Shown here: piece by piece, positions 23,138-34,207 of the stretch
Layout: every line of letters begins with the position of its first letter
Position numbering within the stretch: position 1 is the stretch's first letter
Assembly (NCBI RefSeq): GCF_001625215.2
Contig: NC_030384.2
Location: 24,974,527 to 25,038,526, forward strand
Direction: 5' to 3'
Length of the DNA: 64,000 nt
From: Daucus carota subsp. sativus
Lineage: Eukaryota; Streptophyta; Magnoliopsida; Apiales; Apiaceae
Position numbers and translations under genes: made by a program
The notes under the pieces: generated by a model
What the model was told of the DNA's origin: nothing
Seen by the model: the letters and a program-made list of their open reading frames with translations, nothing else
Database searches by the model: none

Positions 23138-26100
23138 TGCTGTCAAAACTGCCCTGAAACAACTGAATCTGGATCATGGAAATCTTCATTCCCTGGTCAG
23201 CTCTTGTCTTACTGATCTAAGCAATTTCCAGACTTCTCTCCCAACAGTTCCTGATGCTCTTCAACGTGATGAGGAAAATTGATTAATCCTCAATCTATCT
23301 GATGCTTTAAGTAGGGAAGAGCAACTTCTGCAACAAAAATCTCGGATCACCTGGTTGCAACGTGGAGATGGTAATAATAAATTCTTTTATAACTCATGTA
23401 AAGGTCGATGGAACTCCAATAAAATTTTCAAGCTGCAAGATGACCAGGGAATCAGTCATACTTCTCATAAAGATATATCTACGACTGCTGTGAGTTACTT
23501 TGAGCATTTGGTTGGTAGTACCCATCAGGTAGAGGAAAGATATATCTACGACTGCTGTGAGTTACTTTGAGCATTTGGTTGGTAGTACCCATCAGGTAGA
23601 CGACTTTCCTGATGATTTTACTCTTAATCAACTAACCTCTGATCAAGCTGATGGTCTGTTGATGCCTTTTACTGCTGAGGATGTATTCTCAACTATGAAA
23701 CTTTTGTGGAAAAATAGAAGCCCGGGGCAGATGGCTTCACCCTGGAATTTTATATAAAAGCTTGGGATGTAGTTGGTAAAGATGTAAGTACTGCTGTCCT
23801 TGCCTTCTTCTCAAATTACCATCTGCCTACGGCGATTAATTCTACTACAATCACACTCATTGCTAAGCATGAAAATGCCTCCTCTATGCAACACTTTCGT
23901 CCCATTTCTTGTTGTAATACAATTTATAAATGTATTGCTAAAATGTTGGCTTCTCGTTTGAAACCAATTATGAGCAGTTTGATTTCTTCAAATCAGGGAG
24001 CCTTCGTCCCTGGGAGGAGTATGGGGGACAATATTTTTTTAGCTCAATTCTTGTGCAGGGACTACCACCTTCAAAGAGGATCTCCAAAATTTGCTTGTAA
24101 ACTGGATGTGAGGAAGGCATTTGACAGCCTAAACTGGGAATTTATTTGGAAGGCAATGCATTGTATGAACTTTCCCCCGGGTTTCATTAATTGGATTAAA
24201 CCTTGTATTACTACTTGCATGTATTCTGTCAAAATTAACGGCTCTCTTGAAGGCTATTTCAAAGCTGCTTCTGGGCTTAGGCAGGGAGATCCTCTTTCTC
24301 CCTACCTATTTGTTATTGCTATGGAGGTACTGAATGCATGTATGAAGAATTCCATCTTAAAAGAAGTTTTAAGTACCACTGGCGCACTGAAAGTATAAAT
24401 CTGACCCATCTGGTGTTTGCAGATGATCTTCTTCTTTTCTGCAAAGTTGATTGTGAGTCTCTCAGCCTCCTGATGGATGGAATTCAGATGTTTTCCAACA
24501 TAACGGGTTTGAAGTTAAATACTGATAAGTGTAACTGTTTCTTTGCAAATGTTTCTGCCCAATTTAAAGATTTTGCTCTAAATTTGACTGGTTTTAGTGA
24601 AGGAACTTTTCCTTTCTTTTACCTCGGCATTCCTTTGATCTCCGGCCCATTGCTCTCAAGACATTGTGCCCCTCTGCTCACTAAACTATGCAGGAAAATT
24701 GATCTTTGGACTTAAAAGTTCCTCAGTCAAGCTGGTAGAATGCAATTAATCAGATCTGTGCTATCTAGTATACAAGAATTTTGGGTTTCTTGTGTCTTCC
24801 TTCCTAATACTGTGATAAAGAAATTTCAAAGTTTATTATCGCTGTTCTTATGGAAGGGTGCAAGTTCAGGAACCTGCATGCATAAAGTTGCTTGGAAGCA
24901 TTGTTGCTATTCAAAATCGGAAGGGGGGCTGGGCTTTAAAAACATTGCAAAATGGAATGATGCAGCTGTAATCTTTCAAGTATGGAGAATAATTAACAAA
25001 GTCCCTTCTTTATGGATTGATTGGTTATATACTTATGAGCTGAGAAGGAAGAGATTCTGGACTGCTTCTATTCCTTCAAAGTGCTCATGGTGTTGGCGAA
25101 AAATACTTCAGATCAGGCCCCTTGCCCTTCATCACATCCATTATAAAGTTGGCAGCAACTCTTCTTTTTCTCTTTGGCATGACCCCTGGTGTAATAGCAC
25201 CCCCCTGATCAACCAGTTCGATGATAACCTCAGGTCAGCCCTTGAATCTTTTAATCTTGATGAGATCAAATTTCTACTCGATAATGGTCAGTGGGATTTT
25301 GGTGATAGCAACCACGTATCTGTCATAGTAACTTCGAAATTTATGCAGCTCGATCACTCCTTGTGGCTCTGATAAAATTTTATGGAATCTTGATACTGCT
25401 ACACCCATCACTATCTCTGTCATATATAAAACTATTGTTGATCATAAACAGCCACCTCTGTGGCTTGATTTCATTTGGCATAAGTTCTATGTTCCTAGAT
25501 ATGCTATCACTTGTTGGCTTATACTTCAGGAAAGGCTTCTCACTAAAGACAGAATGCATCACTTCGGAATGCACACTGATTTCACTTGTGTTCTCTGTGC
25601 TACTCATCTCGAATCTCATTCTCACTTATTTGCTGATTGCCACTATTCCCGTATCATTTTTCTTGCGTGCCCTGGGGTTGTCAATTTAAACTGGAATGAT
25701 TTCAAAGAGGGACAGTTTTTATCATCTGCAAACCATAGCTTGGAAAAGGACATTGGTATTCTTTATCTTTCTGCTGCCTTCTATGCAATCTGGACTGAAA
25801 GAAACAACAGAATCCACCGAAATGTGCGTTGCAGCCCCACGAGCGTAATCCACAATATCAGATGCAGAATAAGAGAAAAACTATATTCCTCACCCGCATT
25901 CCACAGAGAAATCCTGAGAGATCCTACTGTAGCTTCTATGCTTTATTAGCATTTGGCTTGAATTCTCGACTGTTCTTGTTGCTGGTCTTGTTTAGACTTA
26001 GTTATTTTAAATCTTGGACCATGTATTGTCTTTAGCTACTGTGCAGCATATATTACTGCATACTTGTTTTTGTCGGGACTTTCCCTTCTTGTAATCATCT

Positions 26101-26140
26101 TTGATCTATTTAATCAATTACTTAGCAAAAAAAAAAACAA
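23127..26140 (+). mobile_element. 5'-truncated LINE (plant L1-type non-LTR retrotransposon)
   Basis: PPR-copy sequence stops at 23126 and resumes at 26141 (AAGATATGCT). Between them is a plus-oriented LINE with reverse transcriptase, a zf-RVT region and a terminal A-rich tract at 26127-26140. ORF1 and the endonuclease domain are absent, so the element is 5'-truncated, as most LINE insertions are. No target-site duplication is visible; five bases of the target (CTCAT in the PPR gene) appear to be missing. Confidence 0.88.
23290..25949 (+). pseudogene. LINE reverse transcriptase remnant
   Basis: Read across several frames, it shows in order: the linker before the RT domain (ITWLQRGDGNNKFFYNS), RT motifs (FRPISCCN, NQGAFVPGRS, KLDVRKAFDSLNW, LRQGDPLSPYLF), the catalytic FADD box near 24420, a thumb/connection region (FYLGIPL), and a zf-RVT zinc-binding region (DFTCVLCATHLESHSHLFADC). 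A 67-base tandem duplication (23471 and 23538) shifts the frame; further stops and frame changes occur near 23757, 24398, 24715 and 25372. It cannot encode an active enzyme as it stands. Confidence 0.85.
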
Positions 26141-26161
26141 AAGATATGCTATGTCGTTGAG

Positions 26162-26319
26162 CAGTTGCACGAGTTTATGCAATTAGACAATGTAGATGAC
26201 AAAATCTTTCTATGTATGTAAGAGGTGTGAAGCATTCATCCAGTTGCACGAGTTTATGCAATTAGACAATGTAGATGACAAAATCTTTCTATGTATGTAA
26301 GAGGTGTGAAGCATTCACC
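26162..26319 (+). repeat. 79-bp tandem duplication of the PPR C-terminal coding end
   Basis: CAGTTGCACGAG starts at 26162 and again at 26241. Each unit carries the last PPR codons, the stop region and GAGGTGTGAAGCATTCA. It belongs to the orphan PPR copy behind the LINE and codes for nothing on its own. Confidence 0.85.
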
Positions 26320-26872
26320 CGGAAAGTCATACCATTTATAGTTACACACTTGTTTTTAATACGAAGATTGTTTCAAAATTTGAACCCTAATCTAACAGAT
26401 GGTAAGTGTCTACTTGCTATTTTTAACCCTAGCTGACATACATTCTTCATTCTCGACATACTATGCAGTAGAATCTCGCTGAATTCTGACAATCAGACTG
26501 TGTTCTAGTAATCTCTTTTTTTTTTTGCTAAATTGTTCTAGTAATCTCTTACTAGTAAAGAAGAATTAACTTACTTGGCAATAAAGAAAAAATAAATCAG
26601 CACACATTCTCTTTAGTCTTTATGCTCATATCAAAGGCCATTCTTATCAAACCATGGTTTTGTGTGACTGCAGTCTCCATGGGAGCAACATTTCTAAGTC
26701 ACACATATCATACTAATTTGATTAAATGTATATGACGTGACACTATACTATATATTACTAGTGATGTACCATGATAATTAATCATGAGCCGGGAAATTTT
26801 AAGAAATTAGAGTAAGCTAAATATTTTTAATATTTTAAGTTAGACTGATGAAAGCAGTCAGAAGATTGAGAT

Positions 26873-27272
26873 ATATTTGGATAATACTTCATTTCAATGA
26901 CGTGTATTTGTCTTCTTTCTATCCTTTCTAATTTTTTTTCAATAAATTTAATGTTGATGGTTTACTCAATTTATTTTATTATTTCAGAATTATGTAATAA
27001 TTCGGAATTTTCAAACATGTCGACAGAATATTTTTTTAACACAATTGAATTGGTGATTTAAAAACCATGCTCATATTTGGATAATACTTCATTTCAATGA
27101 CTTGTATTTGTCTTATTTCTATCACTTCTATTTTTTTTTTCAATAAATTTAATGTTGATGGTTTACTCAATTTATTTTATTATTTTCAGAAATATATAAT
27201 AATTCGGAATTTTCAAACATGTCGACAGAATATTTTTTAAAACAATTGAATTGGTGATTTAAGAACCAGGCT
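26873..27272. repeat. 200-bp tandem duplication
   Basis: ATATTTGGATAATACTTC begins at 26873 and 27073. Each unit runs through GTTGATGGTTTACTCAATTT and ATTCGGAATTTTCAAACATG to CCAGGCTC or CCATGCTC. Copy 1 of the larger duplication has a single version, so this expansion came later. Confidence 0.8.
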
Positions 27273-27691
27273 CAAAACTAATTTCTTAATTGGTCTTGAT
27301 AAATTTGTAAATTAGCCTTTCCCACCCTTCTATAAAAGCAATGGAAATTAGGAAAATAAATGCTATACATCAGCCAGCCAGGAAGAGGCACAGTTTTATC
27401 GAGAAGATTCTACATCTCAAAGCCACTAGTTATACATGGTATGACCATTTGACACTAGTATGTTCACTATAAACAGGCTCTATCAAAGATCAACAACTAA
27501 CTTTTACAGCCGGGGAATATGCCCCTATTTGATCATAAGGTTTAGGCCATCCTATCCTGAAAGAAGACAATTTATAATGTTGGTTGAACAATACGTAAAT
27601 CAGTGATTGTGAGTCATGTAGAACAGTAGAAACATATATAAAGCAGCGCTGAACAGTGAACACCTACTATCAACTAATGTATCATTCTTTT

Positions 27692-30600
27692 CTATGATGA
27701 TGAACAGCAGCTATATTTGCTCCCTCCTGATAATGGTTCCGCACTGGGTACAACAATATTGCTTCCCTTGAGAAGTGCCGAGTTCCCACCAGATTCTGCT
27801 TCATTGGCAACAAGAGCCTTCTTACTGACAGTTCGATAAATCTCAGTCAGGAGTGTATTAAAGGCCATTTCAACATTGGTTGACTCGAGGGCTGATGTTT
27901 CCATAAAGTACAGATTTTCCCTTTCCGCAAATTCTTTGGCATCTTCACTAGGAACATTCCGAAGATGTCCTAGGTCAGTTTTGTTCCCTACCAGCATGAT
28001 TACAATATTCTTGTCAGCATGGCCTCGTAATTCTTCCAACCACCTCACCACGTGATCAAACGATTGACGTTTGGTTATGTCGTATACCAGCATAGCCCCC
28101 ACTGCACCTCTGTAATATGCACTGGTGACAGCCCGATATCTAATATTACCAAACTTTGGTCAGTGTATAAAAAGGTATTTTAATGGAAAAATAAAATAAA
28201 AGTTGAGCTGCAAGTTCAAATTTACAGTTCACAGACACTTTAGGCACAATTAAAAGTTTGTCCCTGCTTTTGTTCGCACATTTTTTGAAAAGCAGGTCAT
28301 AACTATAAGGTTGAAATTAACCACCTTTAGGAAAAAGATGTCTGTGCCACAAATCTCCATATGACTTTCATACTCAATGTATCACCTCAAAAATCTTTTC
28401 TACACCAAACTTTTAACATTGATTAATACTGACCTATGAGTAATACTTCTTCCAACTGTCACTATCAGTTCATCTGAGTTTCTAATATCCTCAATAGGTG
28501 CAATACTACCCGGAAAGTACTATGTATTCTACACAGGGGCGGAGGCAGTATGCGCCCAGAAGCAGTGGTCGACCACCCTGAAATTAAGAATTTGACAAAA
28601 AATTTTAAAGCCCAGCCCAATGTCTAGCCCAGCCCAACATAATAACTAAACTCCAGATTCTATATGCTGTCTACCCGTTTGTATATGTTATAAAATCAAA
28701 TAGACCCCAAGCTTTCAGAGACAGAGGACGAGCACAGAGACAGAGCACTGAGCATCGGTGAAAAACGAAAAGTTCATTCAATCTATTTCTCCCCTTCCTG
28801 ACCAATAAATTCAGGTAAATTAAAATTGGCAGGGGCACAACACGGCAGCTACAACTTCTTTCTCCCATCCAGTTTACTATTTATGTATCTTTTCTAATGA
28901 CTAATATATCAAATACATGTCTTCTGGTTACTATTTGAAGTCTGCATGCTTGAATTCTTGTCTGCTGGTTTTACTTTTGTAAATATAAATTTTTTGGCCC
29001 ACCCTGACTTAAAATGCTAGCTCCGCCACCGATTCTACAACATCTTTTATCCCTTTTTCCTTATCCTAGACCACCTACCCATCAGACCATGCATGTTATA
29101 CATGGAACAATCTAGATTCTCAATTTTTAACTACTAAATCCCTTTGCGTGCACTCCTACAAACATGAAGTAACGAAACAAAAAATGATAGTAATATCAGG
29201 TAAAACTTGATTGATGGTTTTCGCAGCTGCATAAACTTAAACAGAAAAAGTTGAAAAGAAGAAGAAGATTTTTCTTAGTATTTTACTAGCATCACACATG
29301 ATCATAGACATATTTAGGCATCAAATGTAGGAAAAGAAGTTGCACAATGCATATCTATACTATACTATACTAATACTAAACTATAATAACAAAACATAGG
29401 TATATTTTGTAGTTTGGTATGGTACTTCTGATCACAGCCGTTAAAATTTTCAACTCGGAATGTGAATCGTTAGATATTTAGATGTAATACTAAAAGAAAT
29501 TCGCAAATGACTAAGGTTCAATTCACGCTAAGAACATTATAAGTTTAACATTTTTAATATTAATATTATATAAATAAATGTAAAATCCTAAAAAATTACA
29601 CTATATTCTATTTTTAAAATTATTAATAAATATAAATATAATGATTTAAAAATTACAGAATGAATCATTTAAAATTAACCCGCGCTTTACGAGGGCTTTA
29701 AGCTAGTACAACTAAATTGGAAAATACAGTTATTTAACGCATCTGATGTATGATGATCTATTTGCACAACTGGAGTTGAGAGCATGCAAGCTTGTTGACA
29801 CAAAGACTACGGAGTTACGATTTTTAGAGATATCCGCTGCTCTGAATTCTGAAGGATGTTTGAGATCCAGGATCAGTATTGTTAAAGGTGCTATTAATGG
29901 CGCTTCGCGATTAGACGCGAGATCTGCGATTCAAAAATGTGCGCTTCAGCGCGATTTTGAAATCGTCCAAAAGGCACTAAAAGGCGTTAAAAGCACTAAC
30001 AATTACAAAAAGGCGCTCATAAAATAAGACAGTAATACACTTAAAAAAGGTTAACAGGAGAAAAAACCCACTTCAGGGTTTCATCTCTCAAATGTCAGCC
30101 GCTTAACTCTTTTTCTCTCAACATCACATCTACTAGTTAAAGATGATGAAGAGGAAGGGGAAGAAAGGGGATTTGAGGGACCGAAGATTGAGCTTGATAA
30201 CACCGCAACTTCCGAAATAGAGAACCTTATTGATTAAGGCTTTATTATTGGCACTTATATCATGTTATTTATGCTCTTTGTTATGTTTGAATGTTAAGAC
30301 TATGTTTAGTATCACTTATTTGTTAACATCTGTGAGTAATTGTTTCTTGGCCAAAAGGCGCGTGATTAATGGCGCTTCGCGAGTCGCGCCTCAAATATTG
30401 GTCTTGCGCTTTTTTTAAATATGCGCCGTAAACAACACTGTCAGGATGCTTAAGATGAGGAAACTTAACAAGGTGAAGTAGCTGCTAAAAAGGCACTGAT
30501 ACATCATCAATTGAATTGTGGTTTCATCTTTATTAGGCGATTTATGATAAATGCTTCAGAGTTCTTTCAGGGAGTGGTTGGCCCGTCAGAATATAAAAAG

Positions 30601-31947
30601 AAAAAGGGTCATTCTGTATAATTTCTCTTGTTCTGTTGCTATATGCTTCAATGATTCCCATTTAACTCCTGGTGACAATTTCATGTCCTAAGGAGGTGCT
30701 CATGGACTCCAAGCTTCCAATGTGCAGATGTTAGTGGAATATTAGTCTCTGGTCATAGTTTTCAATTAAACTCGTGGGCGAGTTTTTTCCAGCGGAGAAG
30801 AGGATGATGAGGAGCATAGACTCAGAAAAAAGACCATTGATAATCCTATATTTATGTATGAATCAATTGTAATTAGATTACAAGTTCAGTTAATATTGCA
30901 ACTGAACAAACATTACATTTTCTAAGGTAATTGATAATTATTAGGATACAGGAAGCAAAATATTGTTAGGTGTATTTTCCTTCAATTAGGATTTGAGTTG
31001 GGTGGCCAAGTCCTAAATGACTATTCATAGAGTTGTATTCTTCAAATTGAATCATGAATGATGAATAAACTATCAACTAATTACACAAACATATATTACA
31101 TCACACTGCAATAGAAGGCAAGCTAGCTAGAAGTTGCTCTGCGAGCCCCCTAAAATCTGATAATGAATTATATTTTTAACTGAGTATCATCGCCTACATC
31201 CTAAACGTGTGCTACATCATAAGATTCTGTCAAACAACAGATCACTACTAAAAGAAAAATAAATAATTATTCACACACACCACCGGACCTGCAGATACGA
31301 TAAACAATTCTACAATAATTCAACGTAAAGTCAGTTGACCCAAGACAAAATGTTGATACAAATATAACAAAATAGACTAAAATTAATCATGATTCCACAC
31401 AATTTCATCTCCTAATCATGTCAAATGATTAAGTTTTTCCAACAAACGCTATTCATTGTTTTTCCACCAACTATTTTCAGCATTTTATTACTTACCAGTT
31501 TTATTCATAACTTAACAACGATAACGAATTACTAACAACAGAAAGGCGTATTCATAAACACGCAATTCAGATACACCTGAATTTAACACGCGAAATTCAA
31601 CTGTAGTTCAGCGTAAAGTCAGATAAGTTCAACACACGAAATTTACATCGATTCGATTCAACAAAATACACTAAAATAAGCAGCGGCCAAAATATTAACA
31701 TATAACAATTAGAATACTACCTTTCCTGACCAGCAGTGTCCCAAATTTGAGCCTTAACAGTCTTATGATCAATCGCAAGCGTTCTCGTTTGAAATTCAAC
31801 TCCAATTGTAGCTTTAGAATCCAAGCTAAACTCGTTTCTTGCGAAACGAGCTAGCAATTGTGATTTGCCAACAGCTGAGTCTCCAATTAGAACAATTTTG
31901 AACACATAATCAATATTCTGACTAAAATCACCGTGAAAATTCGACAT
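27692..31947 (-). CDS. RABA4D: Ras-related small GTPase, RABA4 group (RABA4D-like)
   Basis: Two exons on the minus strand, 31721-31947 and 27692-28139, separated by a 3.6-kb intron with donor GTAGTA and acceptor ATTAG; the join restores QERYRAV. The product has 224 residues. G-protein motifs: GDSAVGKS at 22-29, [11 protein letters not shown] (switch I), WDTAGQE at 69-75, NKTD at 128-131, ETSAL at 156-160. The C terminus CCSSS carries the double cysteine expected to be geranylgeranylated. The N terminus [17 protein letters not shown] fits Arabidopsis RABA4D more closely than RABA4A-C. RABA4D works on secretory vesicles at the growing pollen-tube tip with phosphatidylinositol 4-kinase. The intron carries at least three transposon insertions. 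Its 3' end was duplicated upstream (22519-22680) and an older exon fragment lies near 34260. Confidence 0.92.
28534..29031. mobile_element. Non-autonomous hAT element with 8-bp target duplication
   Basis: The element runs from CAGGGGCGGAGGCAG to CTAGCTCCGCCACCG, so its ends are short inverted repeats around GGCGGAG. It is flanked on both sides by the perfect 8-base direct repeat ATTCTACA (28526-28533 and 29032-29039), the target-duplication length of hAT elements. No transposase is inside. It lies in the RABA4D intron. Confidence 0.7.
29354..29706. mobile_element. Candidate non-autonomous Helitron
   Basis: The 5' end begins TCTATACTATACTATACTAAT, a start common in short plant Helitrons. The 3' end has a GC-rich near-hairpin (CCCGCGCTTTACGAGGGC) about ten bases before the terminal CTAG. 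The insertion sits between A and T with no target duplication, as Helitrons do. No Rep/helicase is encoded. Confidence 0.55.
29740..30438. other. Probable hAT-like remnant in the RABA4D intron
   Basis: The block contains ATTAATGGCGCTTCGCGA twice (29893 and 30364) and other GCGCTT/GCGCG motifs foreign to the AT-rich surroundings. Its right edge, AACAACACTG at 30438, looks like an inverted CAGTGTTGTT terminus. A matching left terminus was not found, and the short frames within it are not recognisable proteins. Confidence 0.35.
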
Positions 31948-31992
31948 ACTAACTCTATGATTACTTGAAGAAGTTCGATTGTGGTAATGATT

Positions 31993-32002
31993 GTTTATAT
32001 AG
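31993..32002 (-). promoter_or_regulatory. TATA box of the RABA4D gene
   Basis: On the minus strand the sequence CTATATAAAC lies about 46-55 bases upstream of the start codon at 31947, consistent with a short leader. Confidence 0.55.
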
Positions 32003-32285
32003 TGGTTGTGTGTGTAGATTGATTGATTGATTCACTTGGGTTTTGGTAGAAAAGTACTCGTATTTGAATAAGTTAGTGGGAAGCTTGTTCAGCATTTGAA
32101 AATTATTGAACTCCAAACTACTTTTCTTGTAAACATTATTTTTAAGTGTTGGATTTGTTTTTTTGTTAAAATTTTATATTTTAAATTATGGAATCTTTAT
32201 TTTAAAAATTTCCCTTGAGGACTAGTTTGGAATTTGAAAAAATATAGCAAATGCATAAAAAGAGTTGGGTAATGCAGAATTTTTT

Positions 32286-32906
32286 GTGTTCACTTAAATG
32301 GAATGAAGAATGGAATGGATTTTGTACTCTAAAATGGTGTTGATCAAAGACAATTTATGTTGTGTTTAGTTGGGGTGAATGATTCCGGAAGGAATGGAAT
32401 GAAAAATGAACTATATTATGGGCAATTGTTAACAAATTTCATTGCTTCCTCCATTCCATTCCTTACATTATATGCTAGAGATCATACCTCCAATTTGAGA
32501 TGGAATGCTCCATTCTCTTCTACCCCCAGTTTCTTCTCAAATCTCATCATAACAATTTTGCTCTCACTTACATTTATTCCAAAACTTCTCTCCTATCTCT
32601 ATTAATTCCAAGTAATTTTACTCATTTCATTTAATTCCATTCCATTCTTCACCAACCAAACACAACATTATAGAATTTTCATTCCTTCAATCATTTCAAC
32701 CTTACTATTTTAACTATAACTCTAACCACATGTTTTGGAAAGAATGCTCATTACATTTCAACATCATGTTTCTTCACAATCTTTCTCACAAAAAATTTGA
32801 CTACGTTCATATTTTATCATCATTATCTCATGCTTTCTTTCTCCCTAAAACTTCTATATAATTTTTCATTCCATTCTCCCCTCATTCCATTCCATGAAGT
32901 GAACAC
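32286..32906. mobile_element. Outer MITE interrupted by a second MITE
   Basis: The left end GTGTTCACTT followed by ATGGAATGAAGAATGGAATGG is mirrored at the right end (AAGTGAACAC at 32897-32906 preceded by CATTCCATTCCATG). The two halves are separated by another element at 32358-32667. There is no coding capacity. Confidence 0.55.
32358..32667. mobile_element. Inner MITE, probably PIF/Harbinger (Tourist-like)
   Basis: A 310-base element with inverted ends TGTTGTGTTTAGTTGG and CCAACCAAACACAACA, flanked by a 3-base TTA duplication (32355-32357 and 32668-32670), the PIF/Harbinger signature. It sits inside the outer MITE and is therefore the younger of the two. Confidence 0.65.
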
Positions 32907-33442
32907 GGCCTAGGTTTTGTTTGTTGAGTATAAAAAAGTTTATAAAAGAATGGTCAACAACGGTGATAAAATATGTTGCCATCTTCTACACAGAAAAAGT
33001 GAAAAACATTTACTCTAATATGTAGATTTAAAATAACACTATATTCAACTAACTTTTCATTCATCTTATTGATTAAATGAAATAAAATAAAAATTATCAA
33101 ACTTGCTGCATCTATCATTTTCTCAGCTTATATACTCGATTTTATATTTAACATCCAATATAACGTTTTGTTATTTTAAATTAAGAATAACATCACATTG
33201 AAGTGTGCATTATTTGGTGGGTGCTATAGATATAATATCGCTTTTAGCACATACATTAAACTTGACCCAAGATACACATCTCCGCTTTGTCATTTTTAGT
33301 ACTCTGAAAATAGAATATTTTAATTTAAAAAATGTTTATTACTCATATGTGAGAAATTATATTTAATTTATGTGTTTAGATAATTTTTTGGATGTAAAAA
33401 ACATTAATATAATAATAAATATTATAGATTATCTTATAAAAT

Positions 33443-33673
33443 GGTCCGTGGGTGTTTGGGCGGGGCTTAAAAGCCCGGTTTCTAAAGTTTTAACTTAGAA
33501 GCACTTATGTGTACCGTTTGTGTAAAAAGTTAGGATTCCTAACTTTTGTTTGATTGCTTCTACTTTTTTCCCAAACATTTTAATCACTTATAAGTCTCAA
33601 TTAACTTCTAACTTCTCCTTCACTTTTTTACTTTGAATAAGAAGCACTTATTTTAAACTCACCCAAACGGTCC
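33443..33673. mobile_element. MITE with GGTCCGTGGGTGTTTGGG end
   Basis: The left end GGTCCGTGGGTGTTTGGG and right end CACCCAAACGGTCC are imperfect inverted repeats. The interior holds AGAAGCACTTAT and ATAAGTCTCAATTAACTTCT-type motifs typical of a common plant MITE class. No target duplication was confirmed. Confidence 0.45.
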
Positions 33674-33841
33674 TTATATTTTTGTAAAATAAGATAAAAA
33701 TGTCGGAAGTTGACTTGTAAATTATTTACACAAACACAAAATAAACTTGTTTGGTTATAAGAAAAAATGTAAAATTGCGAAAATGCTATGCAAGAAGTGG
33801 CAAAGCTAAAAAAAAACAAAGATGCTACATGTCAGCCGGTA

Positions 33842-34207
33842 AGAGCAACTCCAAGGGGCTCTCTAAACAAGCTCCTAGGTCTAAATTTTAGGAGCAAATC
33901 AAAATCTAGTGCTCCAATGGGCTCCTAGATGCTCTTTAAAAATTTAGAAGCATACTCTCTCTCCTTTCTTTTAAAGAGCATCTAGTAGCTCTTAACTCAA
34001 TATAATATTATTTTCTTTTCAATTTTCTCTCTCTTTTAGTTAACTTTTTCCTCCCATATATATAAAATAAATATAAAATGTGAACTAGGAGCTAACTATA
34101 AACAGTAGCATTGGAGTTCTCACGTTTTCCGATGTATTAACTTACTAAGAGTCACATTTTATATTATTTTTTAAGGAATGATTTAGAAGCACTCTTGGAG
34201 ATGCTCT
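33842..34207. mobile_element. MITE with AGAGCAACTCCAAG ends
   Basis: AGAGCAACTCCAAG at the left is mirrored by CTTGGAGATGCTCT at the right. The interior is AT-rich and repeats GGAGC/GCTCC and TAGGAGC. It ends immediately before the old Rab/PPR pseudogene block. Confidence 0.6.

Larger units (their letters stand above)
22681..27853. repeat. Tandem duplication, copy 2 (contains a LINE)
   Basis: Second copy of the unit at 19898-22680. It starts with PPR coding sequence and ends inside the intact Rab last exon. It is longer because of a LINE of about 3 kb (23127-26140), a 79-base tandem repeat (26162) and a 200-base tandem repeat (26873). It lacks about 550 bases present in copy 1 (between GGGAG and CAACATTTCTAAG near 26694). 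Confidence 0.85.

Noticed and set aside
23471..27272. Tandem repeats considered as a CRISPR-like array
   Set aside because: Only two units each, different lengths, no spacers, and the genome is a plant nucleus.
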